Assembly (NCBI RefSeq): GCF_000827125.1
Contig: NZ_CP010311.1
Coordinates: 2,873,001 to 2,937,000, forward strand
DNA from: Geoalkalibacter subterraneus
GTDB taxonomy: Bacteria; Desulfobacterota; Desulfuromonadia; Desulfuromonadales; Geoalkalibacteraceae
Length of the DNA stretch: 64,000 nucleotides
Direction: 5' to 3'
In this document: one piece after another, positions 26,981 to 34,432 of the stretch
How the letters are laid out: every line of letters begins with the position of its first letter
Numbering within the stretch: position 1 is the stretch's first letter
Position numbers and translations under genes: made by a program
The notes under the pieces: generated by a model
Database searches by the model: none
Told to the model about the DNA's origin: nothing
What the model saw: the letters and a program-made list of their open reading frames with translations, nothing else

Positions 26981-27012
26981 GCGTGAGGATTGAGCCCTCT
27001 CACTCCTCACGC
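26981..27012. repeat. inverted repeat between the two small membrane-protein genes
   Basis: Perfect 9-bp arms GCGTGAGGA (26981-26989) and TCCTCACGC (27004-27012) with a 14-base loop, followed by another CCTCACGCCTCACCCC-like stretch. No T-tract, so not a standard terminator. It could be an mRNA processing or attenuation hairpin, or part of a dispersed GTGAGGAGTGAG-type intergenic repeat. Confidence 0.5.
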
Positions 27013-27047
27013 CTCACCCCTTACGGACCATACAGAAGGAGGACACT

Positions 27048-27278
27048 ATGAAAGCCAGAGTATTTGCCGCCATCGCCATGTTGAGCAGCTTCGCCTCACC
27101 CGCATTCGCCGCCGGACGCGAAGACCACAGCGGCCTGGTCGTATGGGTTTTCCTCGGCTTCTGCGGCCTGATCATTGTCGCACAACTTGTTCCTGCCGTT
27201 CTGATAATGCTCGGATTGGTCAAAGGCGTTGCCCAGGGCAGCAAGCAACCTGTGGAGCAGAAGGTTCGCAACAACTGA
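27048..27278 (+). CDS. small exported/membrane protein, second of a tandem pair
   Basis: 76 residues. AAGGAGG lies 7 bp upstream. Signal peptide ending ASPAFAA, then GREDHSG, one hydrophobic helix (LVVWVFLGFCGLIIVAQLVPAVLIMLGLVKGVA) and a short charged C-terminus. Paralogue of the 26729 product. It has no promoter of its own that I can see, so it is probably co-transcribed from the sigma-54 promoter through the hairpin at 26981. A strong terminator ends the unit. Function unknown; the conserved polar Q-x-VP within the hydrophobic segment suggests a structured helix pair or oligomer. Confidence 0.75.
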   Translation: MKARVFAAIAMLSSFASPAFAAGREDHSGLVVWVFLGFCGLIIVAQLVPAVLIMLGLVKGVAQGSKQPVEQKVRNN

Positions 27279-27324
27279 CCCTGGCAGATCATCACGAAGA
27301 CACTCTCAAAACTTATTTCTTCCG

Positions 27325-27350
27325 GGCCGGGTTGCAAAACCCGGCCTTTT
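27325..27350 (+). terminator. rho-independent terminator ending the small membrane-protein unit
   Basis: Stem GGCCGGGTT (27325-27333) and AACCCGGCC (27338-27346), loop GCAA, then TTTTCTGT. A classic terminator with a stable GNRA tetraloop. Confidence 0.88.
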
Positions 27351-27434
27351 CTGTCCATAATCGCGGCGTTTGATAATGTGAACCCCGTATCGGCAGCCCC
27401 TCAGGCCACCGTTTTTTCATTGTGGAGATTTCTC

Positions 27435-27764
27435 TTGGCCGCTTTCTACCTCAGCATCGCCATCATTGCCGAAGTCATTGCCACCAGTGCCCTGAAGTCC
27501 TCTGAGGCATTCACCCGGCTCGGTCCCAGCCTGATCGTCATCACCGGCTACAGCGCAGCCTTTTACTTTCTGGCGATCGCCCTGCGAACCATCCCCATCG
27601 GTATCGCCTATGCCATCTGGGCCGGTGCCGGTATCACCATCATTACAGTGGTGGGCGCACTGGCTTTCAAGCAGATCCCGGATTTGGCAGCCATTATCGG
27701 CATCACCCTGATTGTCGCGGGAGTCATCGTCATCAACGTCTTTTCCAGGACAACGCCCCATTAA
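27435..27764 (+). CDS. small multidrug resistance (SMR/EmrE-type) transporter
   Basis: 109 residues from a TTG start (27435) with GGAG 8 bp upstream; this gives the usual ~110-residue family length, whereas a GTG at 27378 would add an atypical 19-residue extension. Four transmembrane helices. The essential membrane glutamate is present (IIAEVIATSALKSSEAFTRL, Glu13). IPIGIAYAIWAGAGI in helix 3 and the C-terminal IINVFSRTTPH-like end (here VINVFSRTTPH) match EmrE/Sug relatives closely. Proton-coupled export of cationic or guanidinium-type compounds is the family role; the substrate is not determinable here. Confidence 0.9.
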   Translation: MAAFYLSIAIIAEVIATSALKSSEAFTRLGPSLIVITGYSAAFYFLAIALRTIPIGIAYAIWAGAGITIITVVGALAFKQIPDLAAIIGITLIVAGVIVINVFSRTTPH

Positions 27765-27778
27765 ATGGAGAACTTCGC

Positions 27779-28564
27779 GTGAACCGACCCAGGCTCAATC
27801 TTCTAACGACACTGATCATGGCCGGGATTCTGACCGCCGGCGTGGTCGTTGCCCTGCTGCCCAGCCTGCTCACCCGGCAGGCACCTTCACAGGTGCCCCA
27901 TGTCACCATCGAAGACCTGGATTTAAGCGGCATAGATTCTGTCCAGGAGAAAAAGCAGCGATTCTTTTCCTTTCTCGGACCGATCGTTGTGGCTGAGAAC
28001 GACCGCATCCGCGCCCAGCGCGCGCATCTGACCGAAGCACTGGAAACCGGCGACGGAAATGTGCTGAAGCAGCTGCGCGATGAGTACGACCTGCCTGCGG
28101 AAGCATCCGCTGAACAGTTACTGAAGCGAATCGACGTTGTGCCGCTGGAACTGGTCCTGGCCCAGGCGGCCAACGAATCGATGTGGGGTGCTTCACGTTT
28201 CGCAAGGGAGGGCAACAACCTGTTCGGACAATGGTGCTTTACGCCGGGCTGCGGCATGGTTCCACAGCAACGGGAATCAGGCCTCAGCCATGAGGTTGCC
28301 GTTTTCGACAGTATCAACGCTGCTGTTGCCGCCTATCTCAAAAACATCAATACTCACCGGGCCTATCGCAAACTGCGCACGCTGCGTGCTCAGGCCCGTC
28401 ATCGGAACGAAAACCCGGACCCTCTCGTCCTGGCACAGGGACTTGGCGCCTACTCGGAGCGTGGAGAAGAGTATATCGCCGAGGTGCAGAGCATGATTCT
28501 CAGCAACCGCGAACTGGTTACACCCGAGCGCTATCGAAAAACCATGACATCAAACGATTTCTGA
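27779..28564 (+). CDS. Bax-like glucosaminidase-family protein
   Basis: 261 residues from GTG 27779 (GGAG upstream), 14 bp after the SMR gene. An N-terminal membrane anchor or signal (LTTLIMAGILTAGVVVALLPSLL) precedes the domain at ~115-245: PLELVLAQAANESMWGASRF carries the catalytic Glu of the mannosyl-glycoprotein endo-beta-N-acetylglucosaminidase-like fold. GNNLFGQWCFTPGCGMVP and FDSINAAVAAYLKNINTHRAYR match the E. coli Bax protein pattern. Likely a periplasmic peptidoglycan hydrolase. The name Bax is historical and unrelated to the eukaryotic apoptosis protein. Confidence 0.85.
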   Translation: MNRPRLNLLTTLIMAGILTAGVVVALLPSLLTRQAPSQVPHVTIEDLDLSGIDSVQEKKQRFFSFLGPIVVAENDRIRAQRAHLTEALETGDGNVLKQLRDEYDLPAEASAEQLLKRIDVVPLELVLAQAANESMWGASRFAREGNNLFGQWCFTPGCGMVPQQRESGLSHEVAVFDSINAAVAAYLKNINTHRAYRKLRTLRAQARHRNENPDPLVLAQGLGAYSERGEEYIAEVQSMILSNRELVTPERYRKTMTSNDF

Positions 28565-28744
28565 CTTTCTGCAAGGGCAGTCAAGATTTTCGACTAATCG
28601 AACAGCCGTTTTCCCCAAGAAGTATACAAACGGCGTGAACAAACACGGTTGCCTCATTTTTGAGGCCGGGCGATAATGGCGCAGGAATTTGCCGAATTAA
28701 GCTGCAGCGACATTAAAATTTCCACGACCGGAGGGGACGCCATC

Positions 28745-29269
28745 GTGAACACCTATTTCCAGACAGCACTGGTCACGGCCTGCTTCTGCCTGACTTTGAT
28801 GTTCGTGCCGGGCAAGGCCCAGTGCACGGATTACGAATTCGTCACCGAAATGACAACCAGCTATCTTCAGACACAGAATTTCAGCGGCATTTCTTCCCTT
28901 TACCTGCTGCCTGAGCATTTTTCGGCCCAGCAGAAACGGGAAGAAAAAAACGTCATCAGCAACGCCCTGCAGTTTCTAATGGGCGAATTCGGTCCGGTAA
29001 AATCCATGGAGCTCAATCAGGACGACATTCTCTGGTTTGAGTTCATGGTTACAGTAGGCGACATGACTTTCCTGGAAAGCCGCAACGATTATTTTCAGCG
29101 GGTTTACAGCGCGGATTTTGAAATGGTGGGGGATGGCTTTATCATCCTGCAGATATTCAAGGATGCAGAGCAGCCGCGCTTGCGCGGTGTGGGCCTTGCC
29201 CTGCCGGCAACGCCCGACAACGCCATCGTCGTGCAGCAGATCGCTGAGAAACTCTCTCAACCGAATTAG
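28745..29269 (+). CDS. exported protein of unknown function
   Basis: 174 residues from GTG 28745, chosen because GGAGGGG lies ~8 bp upstream and a clean signal peptide follows (LVTACFCLTLMFVPGKAQC); an upstream in-frame ATG at 28676 would bury it. The mature part is a small alpha/beta protein with no recognised motif (YLQTQNFSGISSLYLLP, FMVTVGDMTFLESRNDYFQR). The cleavage region ends ..KAQC-T, so a lipoprotein is possible but the lipobox is poor. The 180 bp upstream contain only a small GCCTCA-TTTT-TGAGGC hairpin. 29 bp separate it from the response regulator, so they may be co-transcribed. Confidence 0.65.
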   Translation: MNTYFQTALVTACFCLTLMFVPGKAQCTDYEFVTEMTTSYLQTQNFSGISSLYLLPEHFSAQQKREEKNVISNALQFLMGEFGPVKSMELNQDDILWFEFMVTVGDMTFLESRNDYFQRVYSADFEMVGDGFIILQIFKDAEQPRLRGVGLALPATPDNAIVVQQIAEKLSQPN

Positions 29270-29298
29270 TGCCCGGGGCACGCCCTCAAGGATTCTCC

Positions 29299-29694
29299 AT
29301 GAGCGACATTCTCATCATCGATGACGATCCGGGATTCGTCAAATTCCTCAAGAACCATGTCCACCAGAGTTTTCCTGGGCTGAGCATCGCCACCTGTCTC
29401 GATCCCGTCTGCGGCCTGTCGCAGATCAATCCCGACCTGAAGCTGCTGCTGCTCGACCTGGAGATGCCCACTATCGATGGAGAAAAAGTCCTGACCTATG
29501 CGGTCGCCAAGGGCGTGAGCAAGAGTCGGATCATTATCCTGTCCGGGCGCGATGCCGATTATCTGCACCGCCGCTTTCCCATGGGAAGCTGCCTGGCGGT
29601 GCTGAACAAACATGAAGTACGGCAGAAAGCCGTTCTCAACATGGTGCTCGGTGCTCTGCAGGAAAAATACGGCAATCGCGAGCAGGTCTTTTAG
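29299..29694 (+). CDS. single-domain response regulator
   Basis: 131 residues, receiver domain only. The acidic pocket is IIDDDPG (~residues 6-12), the phospho-acceptor Asp is in LLLLDLEMP (~53), Ser is in IILSGRD (~85) and the conserved Lys is in VLNKHE (~106). AAGGA precedes ATG 29299; a GTG ten codons earlier is less likely. No output domain and no histidine kinase adjacent, so it acts by protein contact or as a phosphate sink, partner unknown. Confidence 0.85.
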   Translation: MSDILIIDDDPGFVKFLKNHVHQSFPGLSIATCLDPVCGLSQINPDLKLLLLDLEMPTIDGEKVLTYAVAKGVSKSRIIILSGRDADYLHRRFPMGSCLAVLNKHEVRQKAVLNMVLGALQEKYGNREQVF

Positions 29695-29807
29695 CAGAAA
29701 GCAATCTTCGTCAGATCCGGGGCACAGGCACAGCCCCCATCCTGCGCCACTCAAATGCACTGCTATCCGCTCACTTCAACGAGGTGGCAGCTCCTCTCCC
29801 GATCGTT

Positions 29808-30092
29808 TTACAAGCGCAGACCCTCATAGATGCGCAGCCAGTTGCCACCCAGAATATCCCCTGTCGCTTCAGCAGGATATCCAAGCGCCGCCATGGAGTT
29901 CGCCAGCTTCGGCCAGCAGCTGTGATCCTCCAACCCATGACAGGCCCCTTCAAACCCACCATAATCAGACCCCAGCGCAACCGCCTTCGGACCAAAACGC
30001 TGCACCAGCCAATCGATCTGCATGACCATATCCTCAAGGAAAACCGCACCACCGGTCAGCATTTCAATCGACAAGATCACACAAATAAACAA
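29808..30092 (-). pseudogene. remnant of membrane dipeptidase (peptidase M19), C-terminal piece
   Basis: The minus-strand frame encodes ~80 residues matching the end of M19 renal-dipeptidase-like enzymes: MVMQIDWLVQRFGPKAVALG, then SDYGG, GLEDHSCWPKLANSMAALGY, and the terminal GGNWLRIYEGL. The usual N-terminal 230 or more residues with the zinc-binding His/Asp/Glu are absent, and upstream (right of ~30060) the frame becomes unrelated sequence. No ribosome site is seen. Interpreted as a decayed 3' fragment left after deletion, not a working gene. Confidence 0.65.
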
Positions 30093-30242
30093 GCGGTCAC
30101 GCAGATTTTAACCCGAGCCAAACAAAATTATTTCGACTTTTGATACCCCGGCAACTCGTGGTAAGATTGAGCCTTCATCATTCTTGATATTTTAGCCGCG
30201 TGGAGGTGTTCTCGTTTGCGCGCCAAGACAAGGAGTTGCTTC

Positions 30243-30986
30243 ATGTCATCCAGTCAGAAAGAAAAAAAGGCTCCTTTGAGCTGCAACCGCTGTGGTGCCG
30301 TATGGAAGAAAAGCGGGACCACCTACTGCTGGAGCAATCCGGAAGCGGGCATGAGCGCCCCGGGCTATTGCCCGTCGGAAGAGGAAGCGCAACTGATTGA
30401 AGAATCTTTCCGCGCCTACACCGGGAACGACGAAGATGCGCGCCTGGCTCGGGTCGCGGCGGAAGTGGAGGGGCTTTGCTACCAGCCGGTCCCCGGGAGT
30501 GACGCGGTCAACGCCCGCTGGACCCGGGTAGAGGACACCATCGCCCTGATCAAGCTGATGGGATGGAAAAAAATCGGCATCGCCACCTGTATCGGCCTGC
30601 TGGACGAAACGGACCGGCTCAGCGAGATCCTCAATGCCCAGGGTCTGGAACCTCTTTCGGTGTGCTGCAAGGCAGGACGCATCGACAAGCTCGAACTGGG
30701 CCTGGAGGAGGATGACAAGGTTCGCCCCGGCACCTTTGAGCCCGCCTGCAACCCCATCGCACAGGCCAAGCTGCTCAACCGGAGCGGAACCGACATGAAC
30801 CTGATCATCGGGCTGTGTGTCGGCCACGATATGCTGTTCAGCAAATATTCGCAAGCACCAGTGTCGACCCTGGTGGTCAAGGATCGCGTCACAGGACATA
30901 ATCCCGTTGCGGTCCTTTACGGACAGAATTTCTACTACAAAAGATTGCAGAAACAGCCGGTGTTAAAGGGCGGGGACGAGGAATGA
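30243..30986 (+). CDS. DUF1847 cysteine-rich metal-binding protein
   Basis: 247 residues from ATG 30243 (AAGGAG 7 bp upstream); a TTG at 30216 with its own GGAGG is an alternative. The N-terminus has a Cys cluster (CNRCGAVWKKSGTTYC, then GYCPSEE). The central part reads ARWTRVEDTIALIKLMGWKKIGIATCIGLLDETDRLSEIL. The C-terminal half has CCKAGRIDKLELG, ACNPIAQAKLLNRSGTDMNLIIGLCVGHDMLF and LVVKDRVTGHNPVAVLY. This is the pattern of the DUF1847 family, common in anaerobes. The conserved Cys residues suggest zinc or Fe-S binding; the biochemical role is not known. Confidence 0.85.
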   Translation: MSSSQKEKKAPLSCNRCGAVWKKSGTTYCWSNPEAGMSAPGYCPSEEEAQLIEESFRAYTGNDEDARLARVAAEVEGLCYQPVPGSDAVNARWTRVEDTIALIKLMGWKKIGIATCIGLLDETDRLSEILNAQGLEPLSVCCKAGRIDKLELGLEEDDKVRPGTFEPACNPIAQAKLLNRSGTDMNLIIGLCVGHDMLFSKYSQAPVSTLVVKDRVTGHNPVAVLYGQNFYYKRLQKQPVLKGGDEE

Positions 30987-31023
30987 TTTAAAAAAAATTT
31001 AGCCGTGCCCAACCGGAGGGAGG

Positions 31024-31545
31024 CTATTCCACGGCGCTTGCCGAAGGCTCATGCTGCCCCAGGCAGGAAGTCATACGGCCGATCGCCGAAAAAGCATCAT
31101 CGCGGTACAACGCACCATCGATCTGAACCGCAAAGACATCCCCGGTGATCCGCACCCGCTCAAACTCCTTCTGAATCCGGTGGACGCGGCATTCAAAAAT
31201 AACCGGGCAATCGTCCAGGCAGGGACTTGACACAATGGCCCCCGGCACAAAAGACAGGGGCAGATCAGAGGCACCAACATGCCCGGACTGCATGACCCCC
31301 TGGCGCCGCAGAAATGCCGCCAGAGCTCTTCGCGGCACATTGACGGCAAAATCCCGCCGGAAGCGCATTTCGTCAAAATCCTGCTCGTCGCCACGCAATG
31401 CGAAACTCAGCCGCGTCGGACTCCCACTCACGAGTCCGATCCAGCCGGTGACCCGCCAGGCGACACGGCCTCCGCCCCCTTTCCAGGAGACCAGGGCCAG
31501 CGGGCAGGCGGCAAGATGAGGATAACGGGAAAAAAGTAACTGCAT
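31024..31545 (-). CDS. flavin-reductase-like / flavoredoxin-like protein
   Basis: 173 residues from ATG 31545 with GGAG about 11 bp upstream. PHLAACPLALVSWKG, a GWIGLVSGSPTRLSFALRG strand-turn, RDFAVNVPRRALAAFLR, and IFECRVHRIQKEF...GDVFAVQIDGALYRDD follow the order of the flavin reductase-like domain (flavoredoxin, DUF447/FMN-binding split barrel). Likely binds FMN and works as a small electron carrier or reductase. It is convergent with the DUF1847 gene, 37 bp apart, and divergent from the Rrf2 regulator. Confidence 0.75.
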   Translation of the reverse strand: MQLLFSRYPHLAACPLALVSWKGGGGRVAWRVTGWIGLVSGSPTRLSFALRGDEQDFDEMRFRRDFAVNVPRRALAAFLRRQGVMQSGHVGASDLPLSFVPGAIVSSPCLDDCPVIFECRVHRIQKEFERVRITGDVFAVQIDGALYRDDAFSAIGRMTSCLGQHEPSASAVE

Positions 31546-31627
31546 CTTTTTTAGCTCTCCGGTGCATAGTCTCATCTATATTTTACCATGGCGTCGGCAA
31601 GTCTCCAGCGAAGAGGGGGATTAATTC

Positions 31628-31656
31628 TTGACGCTGAACATAAACTTTATTAGAAT
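31628..31656 (+). promoter_or_regulatory. sigma-70 promoter of the Rrf2 regulator gene
   Basis: -35 TTGACG (31628-31633), 17-bp spacer, -10 TAGAAT (31651-31656). The -10 lies inside a perfect palindrome, the likely operator. Confidence 0.8.
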
Positions 31657-31662
31657 TCTAAT
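31649..31662. promoter_or_regulatory. operator palindrome of the Rrf2 regulator
   Basis: ATTAGAATTCTAAT is a perfect 14-bp palindrome covering the -10 box and extending downstream. Its position would block RNA polymerase, consistent with autorepression by the dimeric Rrf2 protein encoded 24 bp downstream. AT-rich palindromes of similar size are known for Rrf2 regulators such as CymR and IscR. Confidence 0.7.
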
Positions 31663-31686
31663 CTGCAAAAAACGGAGGATAATATC

Positions 31687-32154
31687 ATGAAACTTTCTAC
31701 CAAAAGCCGCTACGGCGTACGGGCACTGTTTGATATGGCTTATCATGCAGGAACCCTGCCGGTGCAGATCAAGGACATCTCCCGGCGCCAGAAAATTTCA
31801 CCCCGCTACCTGGAACAGATTTTCCAGGATCTGAAAAAAGCGGGACTGCTTAAAAGCCGCCGCGGACCCCAGGGCGGGTATTTTCTGGCCCGCAAGCCCG
31901 AGGAGATCACCGCCAAGGAGATCATTCTTGCCGCAGAGGGTGACATGAATCTCGTTCCCTGCACGAAACAGAATGGCGACTGCACCACCTGCTGCGATTT
32001 CGAAAATGTCTGCGTCACACAGCGGCTGTGGGAGGAAGCTACCCGCAAACTGCATGAATATTTCGAAGCCATTACCTTGAAAGACCTGTGCGACAAGGGC
32101 AAAGAGATGGGCCTGGAGAAAGAGTTGGACCACCGCTTTATGTATTTTATCTAA
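31687..32154 (+). CDS. Rrf2-family transcriptional regulator (IscR/CymR type)
   Basis: 155 residues. An N-terminal winged helix (KSRYGVRALFDMAYH; ISRRQKISPRYLEQIFQDLKKAGLLKSRRGPQGGYFLA) precedes a dimerisation helix. Four cysteines lie in VPCTKQNGDCTTCCDFENVC (~residues 97-116), at the place where IscR holds its 2Fe-2S cluster, so a cluster is possible. cysK follows 68 bp downstream without isc genes, pointing to control of cysteine or sulfur supply in the manner of CymR. ACGGAGG lies 8 bp before the ATG. Probable autoregulation through the palindrome over the -10. Confidence 0.92.
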   Translation: MKLSTKSRYGVRALFDMAYHAGTLPVQIKDISRRQKISPRYLEQIFQDLKKAGLLKSRRGPQGGYFLARKPEEITAKEIILAAEGDMNLVPCTKQNGDCTTCCDFENVCVTQRLWEEATRKLHEYFEAITLKDLCDKGKEMGLEKELDHRFMYFI

Positions 32155-32222
32155 CAATCCAGCTCTCGTAAAGCCCGCAACTTTTTCTTCCCGCACGGAC
32201 CGGTTGACCTCAAGGAGATCTT

Positions 32223-33143
32223 ATGCCGACCACAACCAGTGAAACCCCCCTGGGGCAGATTGGAAACACGCCCCTCGTTCGTCTGAACAAACTCACCGGA
32301 ACACGCAGCGCCGCCGTATGGGGCAAACTCGAATCAGCGAACCCGGGCGGCAGCGTCAAAGACCGCATTGCCCTGGCCATGATCGAGAAGGCGGAAAAAG
32401 ACGGTCACCTCAAACCCGGCGCCACCATCGTCGAGCCGACCAGCGGCAACACCGGCATCGGTTTATCTCTGGTCTGCGCCGTCAAGGGATACAAGCTCGT
32501 TCTGACCATGCCGGATACCATGAGCCAGGAACGCCGCCGACTGCTCGGCGCCTATGGGGCCGAACTGGTTCTGACCCCGGGCTCACAGGGAATGCGCGGC
32601 GCCATCGAGATGGCGGAAACCCTGGTTGCGGAGCGCAAGGGATTTATGCCGCAGCAGTTTCGCAACCCCGCCAACCCCGCAGTTCACGAAGAAACCACCG
32701 GTCCAGAAATTATCAGGGCGCTTGAAGGACGCATCGATGCTTTCGTCGCAGGCGTCGGTACCGGCGGAACGATTACCGGCGTAGGCCATGCACTGCGCGC
32801 CAAAAATCCCAAAGTCCTGATCATGGCGGTCGAGCCCGCCGATTCACCGGTTCTGAGCGGCGGAGATCCCGGGCCGCATCGCATCCAGGGGATCGGTGCA
32901 GGGTTTATCCCGGATGTTCTCGATACCGCCGTGTACAATGACGTCATGACCGTCGACAACGACGATGCCATCGAGACCGCGGTGCGACTTGCACGGGAAG
33001 AGGGAATATTTGTCGGCATCAGCTCCGGCGCCAACGTTTTCGCCGCACTGCGGGTGGCGAAACAGCTCGGCCCCGGCCATAATGTCGTCACCATGCTGTG
33101 CGACACCGGCGAGCGCTATCTCTCTACCGGAATTTTCGATTAA
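32223..33143 (+). CDS. cysK: cysteine synthase (O-acetylserine sulfhydrylase)
   Basis: 306 residues, PLP enzyme making cysteine from O-acetylserine and sulfide. [12 protein letters not shown] holds the PLP lysine (~residue 43), [11 protein letters not shown] is the substrate loop (~75), [12 protein letters not shown] binds the PLP phosphate (~176), and [12 protein letters not shown] follows. A typical CysK length. It sits directly after the Rrf2 gene and before a LarE-type sulfur transferase, forming a cysteine/sulfur unit. AAGGAG precedes ATG 32223. Confidence 0.96.
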   Translation: MPTTTSETPLGQIGNTPLVRLNKLTGTRSAAVWGKLESANPGGSVKDRIALAMIEKAEKDGHLKPGATIVEPTSGNTGIGLSLVCAVKGYKLVLTMPDTMSQERRRLLGAYGAELVLTPGSQGMRGAIEMAETLVAERKGFMPQQFRNPANPAVHEETTGPEIIRALEGRIDAFVAGVGTGGTITGVGHALRAKNPKVLIMAVEPADSPVLSGGDPGPHRIQGIGAGFIPDVLDTAVYNDVMTVDNDDAIETAVRLAREEGIFVGISSGANVFAALRVAKQLGPGHNVVTMLCDTGERYLSTGIFD

Positions 33144-33167
33144 GTACCGTAACGGGCAGATCACCAC

Positions 33168-33977
33168 ATGACGCTTGATGATAAATACATGCGCCTGCAG
33201 GAGATTCTTCGCAACTGCGGCTCCATTTTGGTGTCCTTTTCCGGCGGCGTTGACTCAACCTTTCTGCTCAGGGTCGCCCGGGAGGTACTGGGGACGGATC
33301 AAGTCGCGGCATTCACCGCGACTTCGCCGACCTATCCTCTCCATGAATTTGAACAAAGCCGCGAACTGGCCCGGCAAATGGGAGTACGACAGATCGTCGT
33401 CGACAGCAACGAGCTTAAAATACCCGGATTTTCCGAAAACACGCCGCTGCGCTGCTATCATTGCAAAAAAGAACTCTTTACCCTGTGCCGCCGGCATGCA
33501 GATGCCCTGGGACTCGAAACCATTGCAGACGGCTCCAATCTGGACGATCTGCAGGACCACCGTCCGGGACGGCGGGCCGCTCAGGAATTGCAGGTTCGCT
33601 CCCCTCTGCTGGAAGCCGGTTTGACCAAAGACGATATCCGGGCACTCAGCCGCCGCCTTAACCTGCCCACCTGGGACAAACAGGCCCTGGCCTGTCTTTC
33701 TTCACGCTTTCCGTATGGGACTGAAATCACGGCCGACCGCCTCGAGCAGGTGGCCCGTTGCGAAAACTTCCTCAAGGACAAGGGTTTTGACACTTACCGG
33801 GTACGCTACCATGGAGACCTGGCGCGCATCGAACTCTCCAGTGCAGGACTTACCGCAGTGCTTGAAAATCCCGACCTGCGGCAGGAACTGGTGCAAGTCT
33901 GCAAACAGGCAGGATTCACTTACGTGACCCTCGACCTGCAGGGTTACCGCACCGGAAGTATGAACGAGGTTCTGTAG
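33168..33977 (+). CDS. larE: LarE-type ATP-dependent sulfur transferase
   Basis: 269 residues. The PP-loop ATP pyrophosphatase motif SFSGGVDSTFLL is at ~residue 23. RCYHCKKELF (~98) and QALACLSSRFPYG (~167) hold cysteines; the latter segment occupies the place of the sacrificial Cys in LarE of lactate racemase maturation, while related clostridial/Thermotoga proteins use three Cys for a 4Fe-4S cluster. The reaction adds sulfur to pyridinium dicarboxylate for the nickel-pincer cofactor. No larB, larC or larA is visible here. It follows cysK by 24 bp, fitting a cysteine-dependent sulfur donor role. Confidence 0.85.
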   Translation: MTLDDKYMRLQEILRNCGSILVSFSGGVDSTFLLRVAREVLGTDQVAAFTATSPTYPLHEFEQSRELARQMGVRQIVVDSNELKIPGFSENTPLRCYHCKKELFTLCRRHADALGLETIADGSNLDDLQDHRPGRRAAQELQVRSPLLEAGLTKDDIRALSRRLNLPTWDKQALACLSSRFPYGTEITADRLEQVARCENFLKDKGFDTYRVRYHGDLARIELSSAGLTAVLENPDLRQELVQVCKQAGFTYVTLDLQGYRTGSMNEVL

Positions 33978-34011
33978 CACCCTGCCGATACAGACCTATG
34001 GAGAAAAAAGG

Positions 34012-34431
34012 ATGGATCGCAAAGGCGCATTGCTGGCTTGCTGTTTTTGCGCGGGCCTGATGGGGGCACTTCTCGCGAGTCTCGGCCTGTGGATCGCCGG
34101 CCAGTGGGGCATAACCGCAGCAGCCGGTGTCCGTCTTGCCCCGGAGTGGAGCTTTCACTGGCTCTATCCACGCCTGCTGCACGGCGGCCTCTGGGGGCTG
34201 CTCTACTACCCGACCGTCGCGTCTCCCCGCCGTCGCCGTCACTGGATCCGCAAGGGACTGTGGATCGCGCCGCTGCCCTGCGCCTACACCCTGCTGCACG
34301 CCTACCCGAAAGACGGCCTCGGCCTGCTGGGCCTGTCCCTGGGGAACCTCACCCCCTTCTTCATTCTTCTTGTCTGGCTGCTATGGGGAATGGGAACCGG
34401 TTTTTTCACCCGCCTGTTCTGGGGGCGATGA
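34012..34431 (+). CDS. integral membrane protein of unknown function
   Basis: 139 residues with four hydrophobic helices (about 8-32, 55-68, 80-95 and 108-130) and a short basic loop RRRRHWIRKG. Conserved-looking pieces WLYPRLLHGGLWGLLYYP and FFILLVWLLWGMGTGFFTRLFWG are not assigned to a named family. Its stop is one base from the ATG of the nuclease gene, implying coupled translation. The frame has an uninterrupted ATG start 35 bp after larE, so it may belong to the same operon. Confidence 0.7.
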   Translation: MDRKGALLACCFCAGLMGALLASLGLWIAGQWGITAAAGVRLAPEWSFHWLYPRLLHGGLWGLLYYPTVASPRRRRHWIRKGLWIAPLPCAYTLLHAYPKDGLGLLGLSLGNLTPFFILLVWLLWGMGTGFFTRLFWGR

Positions 34432-34432
34432 G

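Noticed and set aside
34127-34432. N-terminal extension of the nuclease within the preceding membrane-protein gene
   Set aside because: The ATG at 34433 gives a clean lipoprotein signal; the extension is the other frame of the upstream gene.
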